A stretch of DNA of 62,706 nt from Candidatus Rokuibacteriota bacterium (GTDB lineage: Bacteria > Methylomirabilota > Methylomirabilia > Rokubacteriales > CSP1-6): positions 1 to 62,706 of the forward strand of contig QHRX01000024.1 of assembly GCA_003221455.1 (NCBI GenBank). The letters are read 5' to 3'. A program made the translations under genes and the position numbers. The notes below the pieces were generated by a model that was not told the origin of the DNA, ran no database searches, and saw only the letters and a list, made by a program, of their open reading frames with translations. Shown one piece after another: positions 1-10,031 of this stretch. Each line of letters starts with the position of its first letter. Positions within the stretch are counted from its first letter, which is position 1.

Positions 1-2
1 CC

Positions 3-236
3 AACGCGCGCATCGGCATCGGCGCCGTCGTCCTGAACGGCGCCGTCGTGGAAGAGGGCGCCCAGGTCGGCGCGGGCGCGCTCGTGCCGCCGGGCAAGGT
101 GATCCCCGCGGGGTGGCTCGTGATGGGCGTGCCCGCCAAGCCCGTGCGGCAGATGAGCGCCGAGGAGCTGGAGGATATCCGACGCAACGCCCGCGAATAC
201 GTCGATCTCTGGCGCCGCGACTACGGGGCCCGGTAG
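3..236 (+). CDS. C-terminal part of a gamma-carbonic anhydrase / hexapeptide-repeat acyltransferase family protein (truncated by window start)
   Basis: Frame open from base 3: NARIGIGAVVLNGAVVEEGAQVGAGALVPPGKVIPAGWLVMGVPAKPVRQMS; left-handed beta-helix hexapeptide repeats followed by the G.PAK.VR motif. Confidence 0.85.
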   Translation, partial: NARIGIGAVVLNGAVVEEGAQVGAGALVPPGKVIPAGWLVMGVPAKPVRQMSAEELEDIRRNAREYVDLWRRDYGAR

Positions 237-570
237 CCCGGTCACGGCGTTCGACGGGTATGACGGAAACGGCTAAGATGGCCGCAGCCAAAGGGGCCGA
301 GCGCGACCATGACCCGTCTCGCGACCCAGAGCCTCTCCGGGGCGCCGGGTGCCGGTGCCGTGTCCGGGCGGCCGCGGAGCCAGCCGCGCGGCGGCCGGGC
401 GTCGACCCCGCGGCGGGGGACCGGATCCTGACGGGCGCTGACCGCCTCCTCTCGGCGCTCGCGCCCAAGCGGTCGGTCCCGTCGACCGGCGCCGGACCGG
501 TGGCGCTGACCCCGCACAGGCCCGCCGGCTCGGGCCTGACCAACCTCCCATCGTCGTCACGGAGACTCGG

Positions 571-2676
571 GTGAGCAACCTGGTGAGCTACGAGCGGGAG
601 CGGACGATCGGCGTCATTACGGTCGACAACCCGCCCCTCAACGCGCTCAGTGTCGGCGTCCGCCAGGGGCTACTGGACGGTCTGGCCCACGGACTCCGGG
701 ACGCCGGCGCGAGGGCGCTCGTCATCATGGGCGCCGGGCGGACCTTCAGCGCCGGCGCCGACATCCGCGAGTTCGACCGGCCGCTGGCGCCTCCCGACCT
801 GAACGACGTGATCGGGCGGATCGAGGCGAGCCCGAAACTCGTGGTCGCGGCGCTCCACGGGACCGCCCTCGGCGGCGGGCTCGAGGTGGCGCTCGGCTGC
901 CATTACCGCTGCGCGCTCCGCTCGACGCGGGTCGGCTTCCCCGAGGTGACGCTCGGCCTCGTGCCCGGCGCCGGCGGCACCCAGCGGCTCCCTCGCCTGG
1001 TCGGCGCCGAGCTGGCGCTCCGGATCATCGCGAGCGGCGAGCCGATGCCGGCCGAGCGGGCGCACAGCCTCGGACGGATCGACGAGCTGATCGACGGCGA
1101 CCTCCGCGGCGGCGCCATCGCGCTTGCCGAGCGGCTCGTGGCCGAGGGCCGGCCGCTCCGCAGGCTCAGCGCGATCGACGACAAGCTCGAGGCCGCGCGG
1201 CGCGACCCCGGGATCTTCGACCGGTTCCGCCAGGAGATCGAGCGCCAGGCGCGCGGCTACCTGGCGCCGTTCAAGTGCATCGAGGCGGTCCGGGCCGCCG
1301 TGACCTTGCCCTTCGCCGAGGGGCTCCGGCGCGAGCGGGAGCTCTTCCTCGAGTGTCTCGCCTCACCCCAGTCGAGGGCCCAGATCCACGCGTTCTTCGC
1401 CGAGCGCGAGGCGACGAAGATCCCGGACGTGCCCCGGGACACGCCCACGCGGCCGATCGGCACCGCCGCGGTGATCGGTGCCGGCACGATGGGCGGCGGG
1501 ATCGCGATGACCTTCGCCAACGCGGGCATCCCGGTCGCCGTCGTCGAGGCCTCCGAGGAGGCGCTCGACCGGGGGCTCGCCGTCGTCCGGAAGAACTACG
1601 CGGCGACGGTCGAGAAAGGGCGCCTCACGCCGGCCGAGATGGAGCGCCGGCTCGCGCTGATCCGCGGCACCCTCGCCTGGGAGACCGTCGCCGACGCCGA
1701 CATCGTCGTCGAGGCGGTGTTCGAGGAGATGGCGGTCAAGCAGGAGGTCTTCGGCCGGCTCGACCGCCTCTGCCAGCCGACGGCGATCCTCGCCACCAAC
1801 ACCTCGACGCTCGACGTCGACCGGATCGCGCAGGCGACCTCGCGGCCGGGCCAGGTCATCGGCACCCACTTCTTCAGCCCGGCCAACGTCATGCGCCTCC
1901 TCGAGCTCGTGCGCGGCGCCCGCACGTCGACGGAGACGATCGCGACCGCCGCCGCGCTGGCGGGCCGGCTCGGCAAGGTCTGGGTCCTCGCCGGCAACTG
2001 CGACGGGTTCATCGGCAACCGAATGCTCGCGGGCTACTTCCGCGAGGCGGCGTTCCTCGTCGAGGAGGGCGCCACGCCCGAGCAGGTCGACCGGGTCCTC
2101 TACGACTTCGGCTTCGCCATGGGCCCGTTCGCCGTGTCCGACCTGGCCGGGCTCGACGTCGGGTGGCGCATTCGGAAGGGCAAGGCGGCCGCGCGCTCGA
2201 CCGACCTCCGCTACTCTCCGGTGGCCGACTGGCTCTGCGAGCGGGGCCGCTTCGGCCAGAAGACCGGCGCCGGCTGGTATCGGTACGAGCCGGGCGGCCG
2301 GACGCCCCGCCCCGACCCCGAGGTGGCGGCGCTGATCGCCGAGAGCGCCCGCGCGCAGGGCATCCGGCGCCGCGAGGTGGGCGACGAGGAGGTCCTGACG
2401 CGCTGCCTCTATCCGCTCGTCAACGAGGGCGCCCGGCTCTTGGCGGAAGGCATCGCGCTCAGGCCGGGCGACATCGACGTCGTGTACCTCCACGGCTACG
2501 GCTTTCCGCGCTACCGGGGCGGCCCCATGCACTGGGCCGACACCCTTGGATTGAAGCGTGTCTCCGACGAGATTGCCCGGTATCATCGCGTTCACGGGCG
2601 GCTCTGGGAGCCGGCGCCACTGCTCCGGCAGCTCGCCGAGCAGGGCAAGGGCTTCCGCGATTTCGGGCGCGCCTGA
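571..2676 (+). CDS. Bifunctional enoyl-CoA hydratase / 3-hydroxyacyl-CoA dehydrogenase (FadB/FadJ-like)
   Basis: N-terminal crotonase fold ([28 protein letters not shown]), central Rossmann [17 protein letters not shown] and 3HADH motif [18 protein letters not shown]. Confidence 0.92.
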   Translation: MSNLVSYERERTIGVITVDNPPLNALSVGVRQGLLDGLAHGLRDAGARALVIMGAGRTFSAGADIREFDRPLAPPDLNDVIGRIEASPKLVVAALHGTALGGGLEVALGCHYRCALRSTRVGFPEVTLGLVPGAGGTQRLPRLVGAELALRIIASGEPMPAERAHSLGRIDELIDGDLRGGAIALAERLVAEGRPLRRLSAIDDKLEAARRDPGIFDRFRQEIERQARGYLAPFKCIEAVRAAVTLPFAEGLRRERELFLECLASPQSRAQIHAFFAEREATKIPDVPRDTPTRPIGTAAVIGAGTMGGGIAMTFANAGIPVAVVEASEEALDRGLAVVRKNYAATVEKGRLTPAEMERRLALIRGTLAWETVADADIVVEAVFEEMAVKQEVFGRLDRLCQPTAILATNTSTLDVDRIAQATSRPGQVIGTHFFSPANVMRLLELVRGARTSTETIATAAALAGRLGKVWVLAGNCDGFIGNRMLAGYFREAAFLVEEGATPEQVDRVLYDFGFAMGPFAVSDLAGLDVGWRIRKGKAAARSTDLRYSPVADWLCERGRFGQKTGAGWYRYEPGGRTPRPDPEVAALIAESARAQGIRRREVGDEEVLTRCLYPLVNEGARLLAEGIALRPGDIDVVYLHGYGFPRYRGGPMHWADTLGLKRVSDEIARYHRVHGRLWEPAPLLRQLAEQGKGFRDFGRA

Positions 2677-2704
2677 CGGAGGACCCGATGCTCGAGCGCC
2701 GCAC

Positions 2705-3691
2705 GTGATCCGGGCCAGGATCGCCGGTCTGGGTGCTTACGCGCCTACGCGAGTCCTCACCAACCACGAGCTCGAGCAGCGGCTCGGGACCTCGGACGAG
2801 TGGATCACCCAGCGGACGGGGATCCGCGAGCGCCGGATCGCCGACGCGAGCGAGGCCACCTCCGACCTCGCCCTGCCCGCCGCCCGGCAGGCGCTCGAGC
2901 GCGCCGGGGCCACGCCGGCCGAGGTGGAGCTGATCGTCGTCGGCACCTCGACGGCGGACATGGTCTTTCCCTCCACCGCCAACTTCGTCCAGCACAAGCT
3001 CGGGGCGGGGCACGCCGGCTCGGTCGACGTTTCCGCCGCCTGCTCGGGCTCCGTCTACAGCCTCTCGGTCGGCGCCCAGTACATCGAGACCGGCAAGTAC
3101 CGGACCGTGCTCGTGATCGGGGCCGAGACGTACTCGCGGCTCGTCGACTGGGACGACCTCCGCACCTGCGTCCTCTTCGGGGACGGGGCGGGCGCCGCCG
3201 TCCTCCGCCCCGCCGCCGACGGCTCGGGGATCCTCGATACCGACCTCTACTCCGACGGCCAGTACGCGGATCTGCTCTACGTGCCGGGCGGGCGCTCCCG
3301 GCACCCCGCCACGCGCGAGAGCGTCGCGCAGCGGCTCCAGTTCCTGAAGATGCCGAAGGGCGACGAGGTCTTCAAGGTCGCCGTCCGCACCCTCGCCGAG
3401 GCGTCGCTCGCGATCCTCGAGAAGAACGGCTTCGGACCCGACACGGTCGACCTCTTCGTCCCCCACCAGGCCAACATCCGGATCATCGAGGCCGTGGCCA
3501 AGCGGCTCCACCTGCCGATGGGCAAGGTCGTCGTCAACGTGGACCGCTACGGCAATACCGCGGCGGCGTCGGTCTACGTCGCGCTCGCCGAGGCGTGGTC
3601 CGAGGGGCGTGTGAGGCCCGGCGACCTGGTCCTGCTCGCCACCTTCGGGGGCGGCTTCACCTGGGGCACCGCGCTCGTCCGATGGTCCTGA
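2705..3691 (+). CDS. Beta-ketoacyl-ACP synthase III family protein (FabH-like)
   Basis: GTG start at 2705; [13 protein letters not shown] (Cys), VPHQAN (His), RYGNTAAAS (Asn) catalytic triad motifs. Confidence 0.9.
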   Translation: MIRARIAGLGAYAPTRVLTNHELEQRLGTSDEWITQRTGIRERRIADASEATSDLALPAARQALERAGATPAEVELIVVGTSTADMVFPSTANFVQHKLGAGHAGSVDVSAACSGSVYSLSVGAQYIETGKYRTVLVIGAETYSRLVDWDDLRTCVLFGDGAGAAVLRPAADGSGILDTDLYSDGQYADLLYVPGGRSRHPATRESVAQRLQFLKMPKGDEVFKVAVRTLAEASLAILEKNGFGPDTVDLFVPHQANIRIIEAVAKRLHLPMGKVVVNVDRYGNTAAASVYVALAEAWSEGRVRPGDLVLLATFGGGFTWGTALVRWS

Positions 3692-3743
3692 GCCGTGTAT
3701 CATCGCAGAGAGGGGACCGACGCCTGACCCAAGGAGACCGACC

Positions 3744-4928
3744 ATGACCGAGGCCGTCATCGTCTCGACCGCCCGTACCGGGATCGGCAAGGCCTACCGC
3801 GGGGCCCTCAACAACACCCACGGGGCCACGCTCGGCGGCCACGTCATCGCGGAGGCCGTCCGGCGGGCTCGCCTGGAGCCGGGCGAGGTCGAGGACGTCG
3901 TCATGGGCTGCGCGCTCCCGGAGGGCGCGACCGGGCACAACATCGCGCGCCAGGCGGCCCTGCGGGCGGGGCTGCCGGTGACGACCGCGGGAACGACGGT
4001 CAACCGGTTCTGCTCCTCGGGCCTGCAGGCCATCAGCATCGCCGCGGCGCGCGTGCTCGTCGACCGGGTGCCGATCGTCGTGGCGGGCGGGCTCGAGTCG
4101 GTCAGCCTCGTGCAGAACGAGCACATGAACCTGCACCGCTTTCGCGAGCCGTGGCTCGAGGAGCACAAGCCCGAGATCTACATGAGCATGATCGAGACGG
4201 CGGAGGTGGTGGCCACGCGCTACTACATCACGCGGGAGAGGCAGGACGAGTACGCGCTGCTGAGCCAGCAGCGCACGGCCGTCGCGCAGCGCGCCGGCCG
4301 CTTCGACGCCGAGATTGTCCCCATCACGACCCGCAAGCTCGTGCAGGACAAGACGACGGGGGAGACGCGAGAGGAAGAGGTCACCCTCACGAAGGACGAA
4401 GGGAACCGCCCCGACACGACCGCGGAGGGGCTCGCCGCGCTCAAGCCGGTGGCGGGCGAGAAGGGCCACGTCACGGCCGGCAACGCCAGCCAGCTCTCCG
4501 ACGGCGCCGCCGCCTGCGTCCTGATGGACGGCAAGCTCGCCGAGCGACGCGGGCTCGCGCCCCTCGGGATCTACCGGGGCCTCGCCGTCGCGGCCTGCGA
4601 GCCCGACGAGATGGGGATCGGCCCCGTGTTCGCCGTGCCGCGGCTCCTCGAACGCTTCGGCCTCCGTCGGGACCAGATCGACCTCTGGGAGCTGAACGAG
4701 GCCTTCGCCGTCCAGGTCGTCTACTGCCGCGACCGGCTCGGCATCCCGCCGGAGACGCTGAACGTCGACGGGGGCGCCATCTCGATCGGCCACCCGTACG
4801 GCATGAGCGGCGCCCGAATGGTGGGCCACGCGCTGATCGAGGGCAAGCGCCGGCGCGCCCGGTGGGTCGTCTGCACGATGTGTATCGGCGGCGGCATGGG
4901 GGCGGCCGGCCTCTTCGAGATCGCCTGA
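3744..4928 (+). CDS. Acetyl-CoA acetyltransferase (thiolase)
   Basis: [12 protein letters not shown] nucleophile motif, [29 protein letters not shown]. Confidence 0.93.
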   Translation: MTEAVIVSTARTGIGKAYRGALNNTHGATLGGHVIAEAVRRARLEPGEVEDVVMGCALPEGATGHNIARQAALRAGLPVTTAGTTVNRFCSSGLQAISIAAARVLVDRVPIVVAGGLESVSLVQNEHMNLHRFREPWLEEHKPEIYMSMIETAEVVATRYYITRERQDEYALLSQQRTAVAQRAGRFDAEIVPITTRKLVQDKTTGETREEEVTLTKDEGNRPDTTAEGLAALKPVAGEKGHVTAGNASQLSDGAAACVLMDGKLAERRGLAPLGIYRGLAVAACEPDEMGIGPVFAVPRLLERFGLRRDQIDLWELNEAFAVQVVYCRDRLGIPPETLNVDGGAISIGHPYGMSGARMVGHALIEGKRRRARWVVCTMCIGGGMGAAGLFEIA

Positions 4929-4937
4929 GGCGGTCGG

Positions 4938-5570
4938 GTGAAGATCGGGACCATCGGCGCTGGCAACATCGGCGGCACGCTCGGGCGCGCGTGGGCGGCG
5001 ACGGGGCACCAGGTCGTCTTCGGCGTGCGGGATCCGCGCGGTCCGAAGGTCCAGGAGCTGGTCACGGCGACCGGGGGCAAGGCCCGGGCGGCCAGCCCGG
5101 CGGAGGCGGCGGCCCACGGCGAGGTCGTCCTGCTCGCCACCCCCTGGGCCGCGGCCCGGGCGGCGCTTGGCGGGGCGGGCGACCTGACCGGCAAGATCCT
5201 CGTCGACGCCACCAACCCGCTCCAGCCGGATCTGTCCGGGCTCGCCCTCGGCCACACCACCTCCGCCGGCGAGGAGGTGGCGCGCTGGGCGCCGGGGGCG
5301 AAGGTCGTCAAGGCGTTCAACACGATCGGCGCCCAGCACATCGCCAATCCCCGCTTCGGCACCCAGAGCGCCTCCATGCTCATCTGTGGCGACGACCTAG
5401 CGGCCAAGAAGACGGTCCTGTTGCTCGCCGAATCCCTGGGCTTCGACCCCGTCGACGCCGGCCCGCTCAGGCAGGCGCGCCTGCTCGAGCCACTCGCGAT
5501 GCTCTGGATCTCGCTCGCCTACGCCTACGGTCACGGCCCCGACATCGCCTTCAAGCTCCTCCGCCGCTGA
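4938..5570 (+). CDS. NADPH-dependent F420 reductase-like / NAD(P)-binding oxidoreductase
   Basis: GTG start; MKIGTIGAGNIGGTLGRAWAATGHQVVFGVRDPRG Rossmann motif; ATNPL..KAFNTIGA typical of the F420-dependent NADP reductase family. Confidence 0.75.
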   Translation: MKIGTIGAGNIGGTLGRAWAATGHQVVFGVRDPRGPKVQELVTATGGKARAASPAEAAAHGEVVLLATPWAAARAALGGAGDLTGKILVDATNPLQPDLSGLALGHTTSAGEEVARWAPGAKVVKAFNTIGAQHIANPRFGTQSASMLICGDDLAAKKTVLLLAESLGFDPVDAGPLRQARLLEPLAMLWISLAYAYGHGPDIAFKLLRR

Positions 5571-5611
5571 GCCCGGGCCCGGGAGCCGCAGGGCCGCCGA
5601 GGGGCAGCGAG

Positions 5612-6643
5612 ATGGCGCGTGGCGCGACGATGCGGGCGGCGTTCTACGAGGGCGCGCGACGCTTCAGGACGGGCACGGCGAGCGTGCCCGCGCCCGGGCC
5701 GGGCGAGGCCCTCCTCCGGGTGCGCCGGGTCGGAATCTGCGGAACCGACCTCCACATCTTCCAGGGGCACCTCGACCACCGCGTGCCGCGGGGCGGCGTG
5801 ATCGGCCACGAGGCGCTGGCCGAGGTGGCGGAGGCTCCCGCAGGGAGTGGATTCACCGCGGGCGACCGGGTCGTCGTCGAGCCGCTCTGGTTCTGCGGCG
5901 CCTGCCGCGCCTGCCGGATGGGCGGCTCGTATCTCTGTTACAACCTCAAGGTGCTGGGGGTCGACCTGCCCGGGGGCATGCGGGAATACTGGCCGGTGCC
6001 GGTCGGGCGGCTCCTCAAGGTGCCGGCCGTGCTGGGCGACGACCACGCCGCGCTGATCGAGCCCCTGAGCGTCGCCACCCACGACGTCCGCCGCGCGCGG
6101 GTCGGGACGGGGGACGCGGTGGTCGTGTTCGGCGGCGGGCCCATCGGCGCGCTGATCGCGATGGTCGCCCGCCAGAAGGGCGCGCGGGTCGTCGTGGCCG
6201 AGGTGAACCCCTTCCGCCTCGACATGCTGGCCACGCTCGGCCTCCAGACCGTGGGGCCCGACCAGGACCTCGTCGGGTTCGTCAACGACTGGACCGGAGG
6301 CGACGGCGCCGACGTCGCCTTCGAGGTCACGGGGAATCCCAAGGCCGTCCGCGCCATGACCGAGGTCGTGCGGGTGTGGGGCACGGTGAGCATCGTCGCC
6401 ATCCACTCCGAGCCGATGCCGGTCAACCTCTACCAGATGTTCGCGCGCGAGCTCAGCATGCACGGCAGCCGGCTCTACGCCCGGGAGGACTGGGAGGAGG
6501 CGATCCGCCTGGCCGCCAGCGGCGCCATCACGCTCGGCCCGCTCGTGAGCCGGACGATCCCGCTCGAGGCGCTCCAGGAGGGCATGGAGCAGGCGCTCGG
6601 CGGCGGCCCCGTCATGAAGCTCCTGGTGGACCTGACGGCGTGA
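5612..6643 (+). CDS. Zinc-dependent alcohol dehydrogenase (threonine/sorbitol dehydrogenase-like MDR family)
   Basis: GICGTDLHIFQGH, GHEALAEV, structural Zn loop CGACRACRMGGSYLC, Rossmann GGGPIGALIAMVA. Confidence 0.88.
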   Translation: MARGATMRAAFYEGARRFRTGTASVPAPGPGEALLRVRRVGICGTDLHIFQGHLDHRVPRGGVIGHEALAEVAEAPAGSGFTAGDRVVVEPLWFCGACRACRMGGSYLCYNLKVLGVDLPGGMREYWPVPVGRLLKVPAVLGDDHAALIEPLSVATHDVRRARVGTGDAVVVFGGGPIGALIAMVARQKGARVVVAEVNPFRLDMLATLGLQTVGPDQDLVGFVNDWTGGDGADVAFEVTGNPKAVRAMTEVVRVWGTVSIVAIHSEPMPVNLYQMFARELSMHGSRLYAREDWEEAIRLAASGAITLGPLVSRTIPLEALQEGMEQALGGGPVMKLLVDLTA

Positions 6644-7416
6644 CCGCCGAGGCCGTCTTCGCGCGTGAGGGCGCCGTCGCCGTCCTCACGTTCAACCGGC
6701 CCGAGGCCCGCAACGCGATGACGTGGGCGATGTACGACGCGCTCGCGGCCGCGTGCGACACGGTCGACCGCGACGACGAGCTGCGCGTCCTCATCCTCCG
6801 GGGGGCGGGCGGCCGGGCCTTCGTGGCGGGGACCGACATCAGCCAGTTCCAGGCCTTCGAGACCTCCGCGGACGCCCTCGACTACGAGCGCCGCATGGAC
6901 CGCGTCATCACCCGCCTCGAGGGGGTGGGAAAGCCGACCCTCGCCGCCATCGCGGGCGTGGCCGCGGGCGGCGGCGCCGCGATCGCGCTCGCCTGCGACC
7001 TCCGCTACTGCACGCCCGAGAGCACGATCGGCATCCCGATCGCCCGCACGATCGGCAACTGCCTGTCGATGGCCAACTACGCGCGGCTCGTCGACCTCCT
7101 CGGCCCCGCCCGCACGAAGGAGCTGATCTTCCGCGCGCGCCTCCTCCCCGCCGAGGAGGCGCGCCAGGCCGGCCTCGTGAACGAGGTCGTGGCGGCCGAC
7201 CGGCTCGAGGAGCGCGTGCGCGAGGTCGCCCGCGAGATCGCCGGCCACGCCCCGATCACCCTCCGCGTGACGAAGGAGGCCCTCCGCCGCCTCCAGCTCG
7301 CGCGCCGCCCGCCCGAGTGCGACGACCTGATCGTGCAGGCCTACCTGAGCGAGGACTTCCGGGAGGGCGTGCAGGCCTTCCTCGCCAAGCGCGCGCCCGC
7401 CTTCCGCGGGCGCTGA
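6640..7416 (+). CDS. Enoyl-CoA hydratase/isomerase family protein
   Basis: GTG start overlapping the upstream stop (GTGA); FNRPEARNAM, GGRAFVAGTDISQF, GGGAAIALACDLRY. Confidence 0.9.
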   Translation: MTAEAVFAREGAVAVLTFNRPEARNAMTWAMYDALAAACDTVDRDDELRVLILRGAGGRAFVAGTDISQFQAFETSADALDYERRMDRVITRLEGVGKPTLAAIAGVAAGGGAAIALACDLRYCTPESTIGIPIARTIGNCLSMANYARLVDLLGPARTKELIFRARLLPAEEARQAGLVNEVVAADRLEERVREVAREIAGHAPITLRVTKEALRRLQLARRPPECDDLIVQAYLSEDFREGVQAFLAKRAPAFRGR

Positions 7417-7514
7417 CTCCCTCCCCGCCCCGTCGCCCGGCTCCCGCTTGTCGAGGGGGGCATTGTCGTCTATCGTGGCGCCGGACCAGTCGACCGGGCC
7501 GAGGAGCGACGCCA

Positions 7515-9371
7515 ATGAAGTCCTTCGTCGTCAACCGCTACGGGCGCCTCGTCTTCCCCTTCAACTTTTTCCCGGAACTCGACTTCTCGATCTTCGAGAG
7601 CCTCGAGCAGTTCGCGGCGGTCATCAGGCGCGACTTCGAGGAGAAGGCGCCGTCCGAGACCGAGATCGTGGCCCGACTCGAGGCCGGCCTCTACCGCCGG
7701 CGCCACGAGCTCTTGCGGGATCTCGCGCTGAACCTGTTCTGGGTCAATCGTTACGCGATGACGATGTACGACAAGCGCCCCACGCGCTGGCGCGACGTGC
7801 CCCGTCACCGCGACGACGTGTTCCTGCCGGTCTTCACGCCGTGGGACGGCGCCGGGCCGGTGGCGCGGATCGAGGCGGGCTACCGAGCGCTCGGACCGAC
7901 CTGGGACGAGGGGACCGAGGACAAGGTCTTCCGCATCCTGTTCGACGTGTTCCGCCACAAGAAGGGCGCGGGGGCGGAGCTGCCCGCCGTCAAGCCGACG
8001 GTGCCGGAGATCCTCGCCGACCCCCGCAGCCTCACCTACCACCTCCTCGCGTACGACCCCGACTACCCGGGCTACAGCTACGCGGACATCGTCGAGTGCT
8101 TCCACCGAGTGCCCGAGCTGGAGGCGCTCTCGCGGCAGGCGATGGTCCTCCACAACCAGTACCGCTGGGACCGCGGGCAGACCCGGCTCACCGAGGTCGG
8201 CCGGCTCGCCCCCGACGACTTCGTGGTCGTCTTCCACCCGCGCACCGAGGAGGTGCTCCAGTTCATCCGGCGTGTGAAGGGCAACCGGCGCCAGCGCGTG
8301 CGCCGGCCGACACCGGTCGAGGCGCGCAAGCCGGCGAGCCCCTACCCGCCCGTGGACGTGCGCGCCCGCTTCAAGGTCCTGCCGCGCGTCGAGGCCCTCG
8401 CCGTGTACCGGGGCGAGCGGGTCTGCACCAACGACGACCTGATCCGCAACGCCGCCTACTGCTGGTCGCCCATGACCGCCGACGAGATCCGCGAGAAGAC
8501 CGGCATCGAGCAACGCCGGTACACGGAGCTCGAGCTCGACCATATGGCGCTCCTGGCCGCGAGGGCGGCGCTCGCCAAGTCCGGTCACGGGCCGGAGGAG
8601 ATCGGCGCCCTGCTCTTCTGCTCGTGCACGAGCGTGAAGATGATGCCGTCGGTCGGCACCTGGCTCTCGGGCCAGCTCGGGATGTTCCAGACGCACGTCT
8701 CGTGCGACCTGGTGGCGGCCTGCGCCGGCCTGCCGTACGGTCTGGCCGAAGCGGTGCGCGTGCTCCAGGAAGTCGAGCGGCCCGTGCTGGTCGTGTGCGG
8801 GGAGAAGTTCTCCGACAAGATCGGGACGGTGCGGACCTCGCGGATGATCTTCGGCGACGCGGCGGCGGCCCTCGTGCTGGCCCCGGCCCCCGCCGGCGCG
8901 CCGCCCGACATCGAGGTGTACCAGACCTACGCGAGCGGCCCCATGAGCGAAGTCGACTCGATCATCTGGCCCAACCCCGAGTTCGACAACAACATCACCG
9001 TCTACGGCCCCGAGGTCCGGGCGCTCGTCCAGCGCTACCTCAGCCAAATGCTGGCCGAGCTGACGGCGCTGCCACACCCCGACGGCGGGCCGGGCTCGAT
9101 GCTGGACGCGATCGACGTGATCGTGCCTCATCAGGCGAACAAGACCATGGTCGTGAGCCTGGCCCGGGCGGCCGGTATCCCGCCCGAGCGGCTCTACTTC
9201 AACATCGAGCGCGTCGGCAACACGTCCTCGGCGTCGATCCCGCTCGCGCTCCACGACGCCGTCCGCGAGGGCGTCATCGCGCGCCCCGTGCGGGTGTTCG
9301 CGCCCGGCTTCGGCGCCGGCGCCGTCGGTGGCTACGTGGTGCTCCGCTTCGATCCGGCGGTCGTCGCCTAG
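7515..9371 (+). CDS. Two-domain protein: unrecognised N-terminal domain (~290 aa) fused to a 3-oxoacyl-ACP synthase III-type ketosynthase
   Basis: ATG at 7515; C-terminal half carries SCDLVAACAGLPYG (Cys codon at 8721), VIVPHQANKTM and ERVGNTSSAS; residues 1-~290 match no family I recognise. Confidence 0.85.
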   Translation: MKSFVVNRYGRLVFPFNFFPELDFSIFESLEQFAAVIRRDFEEKAPSETEIVARLEAGLYRRRHELLRDLALNLFWVNRYAMTMYDKRPTRWRDVPRHRDDVFLPVFTPWDGAGPVARIEAGYRALGPTWDEGTEDKVFRILFDVFRHKKGAGAELPAVKPTVPEILADPRSLTYHLLAYDPDYPGYSYADIVECFHRVPELEALSRQAMVLHNQYRWDRGQTRLTEVGRLAPDDFVVVFHPRTEEVLQFIRRVKGNRRQRVRRPTPVEARKPASPYPPVDVRARFKVLPRVEALAVYRGERVCTNDDLIRNAAYCWSPMTADEIREKTGIEQRRYTELELDHMALLAARAALAKSGHGPEEIGALLFCSCTSVKMMPSVGTWLSGQLGMFQTHVSCDLVAACAGLPYGLAEAVRVLQEVERPVLVVCGEKFSDKIGTVRTSRMIFGDAAAALVLAPAPAGAPPDIEVYQTYASGPMSEVDSIIWPNPEFDNNITVYGPEVRALVQRYLSQMLAELTALPHPDGGPGSMLDAIDVIVPHQANKTMVVSLARAAGIPPERLYFNIERVGNTSSASIPLALHDAVREGVIARPVRVFAPGFGAGAVGGYVVLRFDPAVVA

Positions 9372-9577
9372 CCGCGCGATCTCACCCTGGGAACGGGTGC
9401 CTCGGTGGCATGGCGCCGAGCTCCGTGGTTCCCGCGCCCGCGGTTGCGGGGATTTCCGCTCGGCCACCCCTGGGTATTTTCTGCTTCGACTTCGACACCT
9501 GTGTGGGAGGCTGGATGGAGTCGCGCGAGGGACGCCATGGATCAAGACCCGGAAGCGCCCGGGGGGAGGACGACGTG

Positions 9578-10012
9578 GTGAGAACGACGACGACGATCAG
9601 AGGCCCTGGATCGGCACTGCTCGGCTCCGCCCTGCTCACGCTCCTCGTCTGCACGGCGTCGGCCGCGAACACCGAGCCCAAACCGCTGCCGTGGAACACG
9701 TTCGCCGAGGCGTCCGCCGAGGCGGTGAGCGTCGAGCAGGTGACGTGCCCGAAGACGCCGGACGAGCCCGTGCTCAAGGCCCGGCTGATCCACGAGCACG
9801 AGCAGTACATCTATCTGGCCAAGGACCGGCGCTGGCTCGTCTGGCGGGTGTCCGGCGGTCGCTCGAGCGAGGACGCGCCAGCCGGCTACGTCTGGTTCGG
9901 CAACCAGGGCCCGGGGGACGACGTGCTGCGGGTCGTCAGCGCGATGCCGTACGACGAGGCCCAGAAGGTCTTCCCCGGGCCCTGCGGCTGGATCGACCCC
10001 GACCGAATCTGA
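9578..10012 (+). CDS. Hypothetical secreted protein
   Basis: N-terminal hydrophobic signal-like segment (GSALLGSALLTLLVCTASAANTEP) in an ORF following GTG starts at 9575/9578. Confidence 0.6.
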   Translation: MRTTTTIRGPGSALLGSALLTLLVCTASAANTEPKPLPWNTFAEASAEAVSVEQVTCPKTPDEPVLKARLIHEHEQYIYLAKDRRWLVWRVSGGRSSEDAPAGYVWFGNQGPGDDVLRVVSAMPYDEAQKVFPGPCGWIDPDRI

Positions 10013-10031
10013 TCCCGGGCGGCCTCGCGCC

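Noticed and set aside
1363-2595. 410-aa antisense ORF opposite the FadB-like gene
   Set aside because: Low-complexity RDGPEA-rich translation typical of antisense frames in high-GC DNA; the plus-strand product has clear conserved motifs.
3657-5339. 560-aa minus-strand ORF
   Set aside because: Antisense to thiolase and F420-reductase-like genes; composition (RRHDLVA repeats) is a GC-bias artefact.
7470-9545. 691-aa minus-strand ORF opposite the KASIII fusion
   Set aside because: No recognisable motifs; mirrors codon bias of the sense gene, which has intact catalytic motifs.
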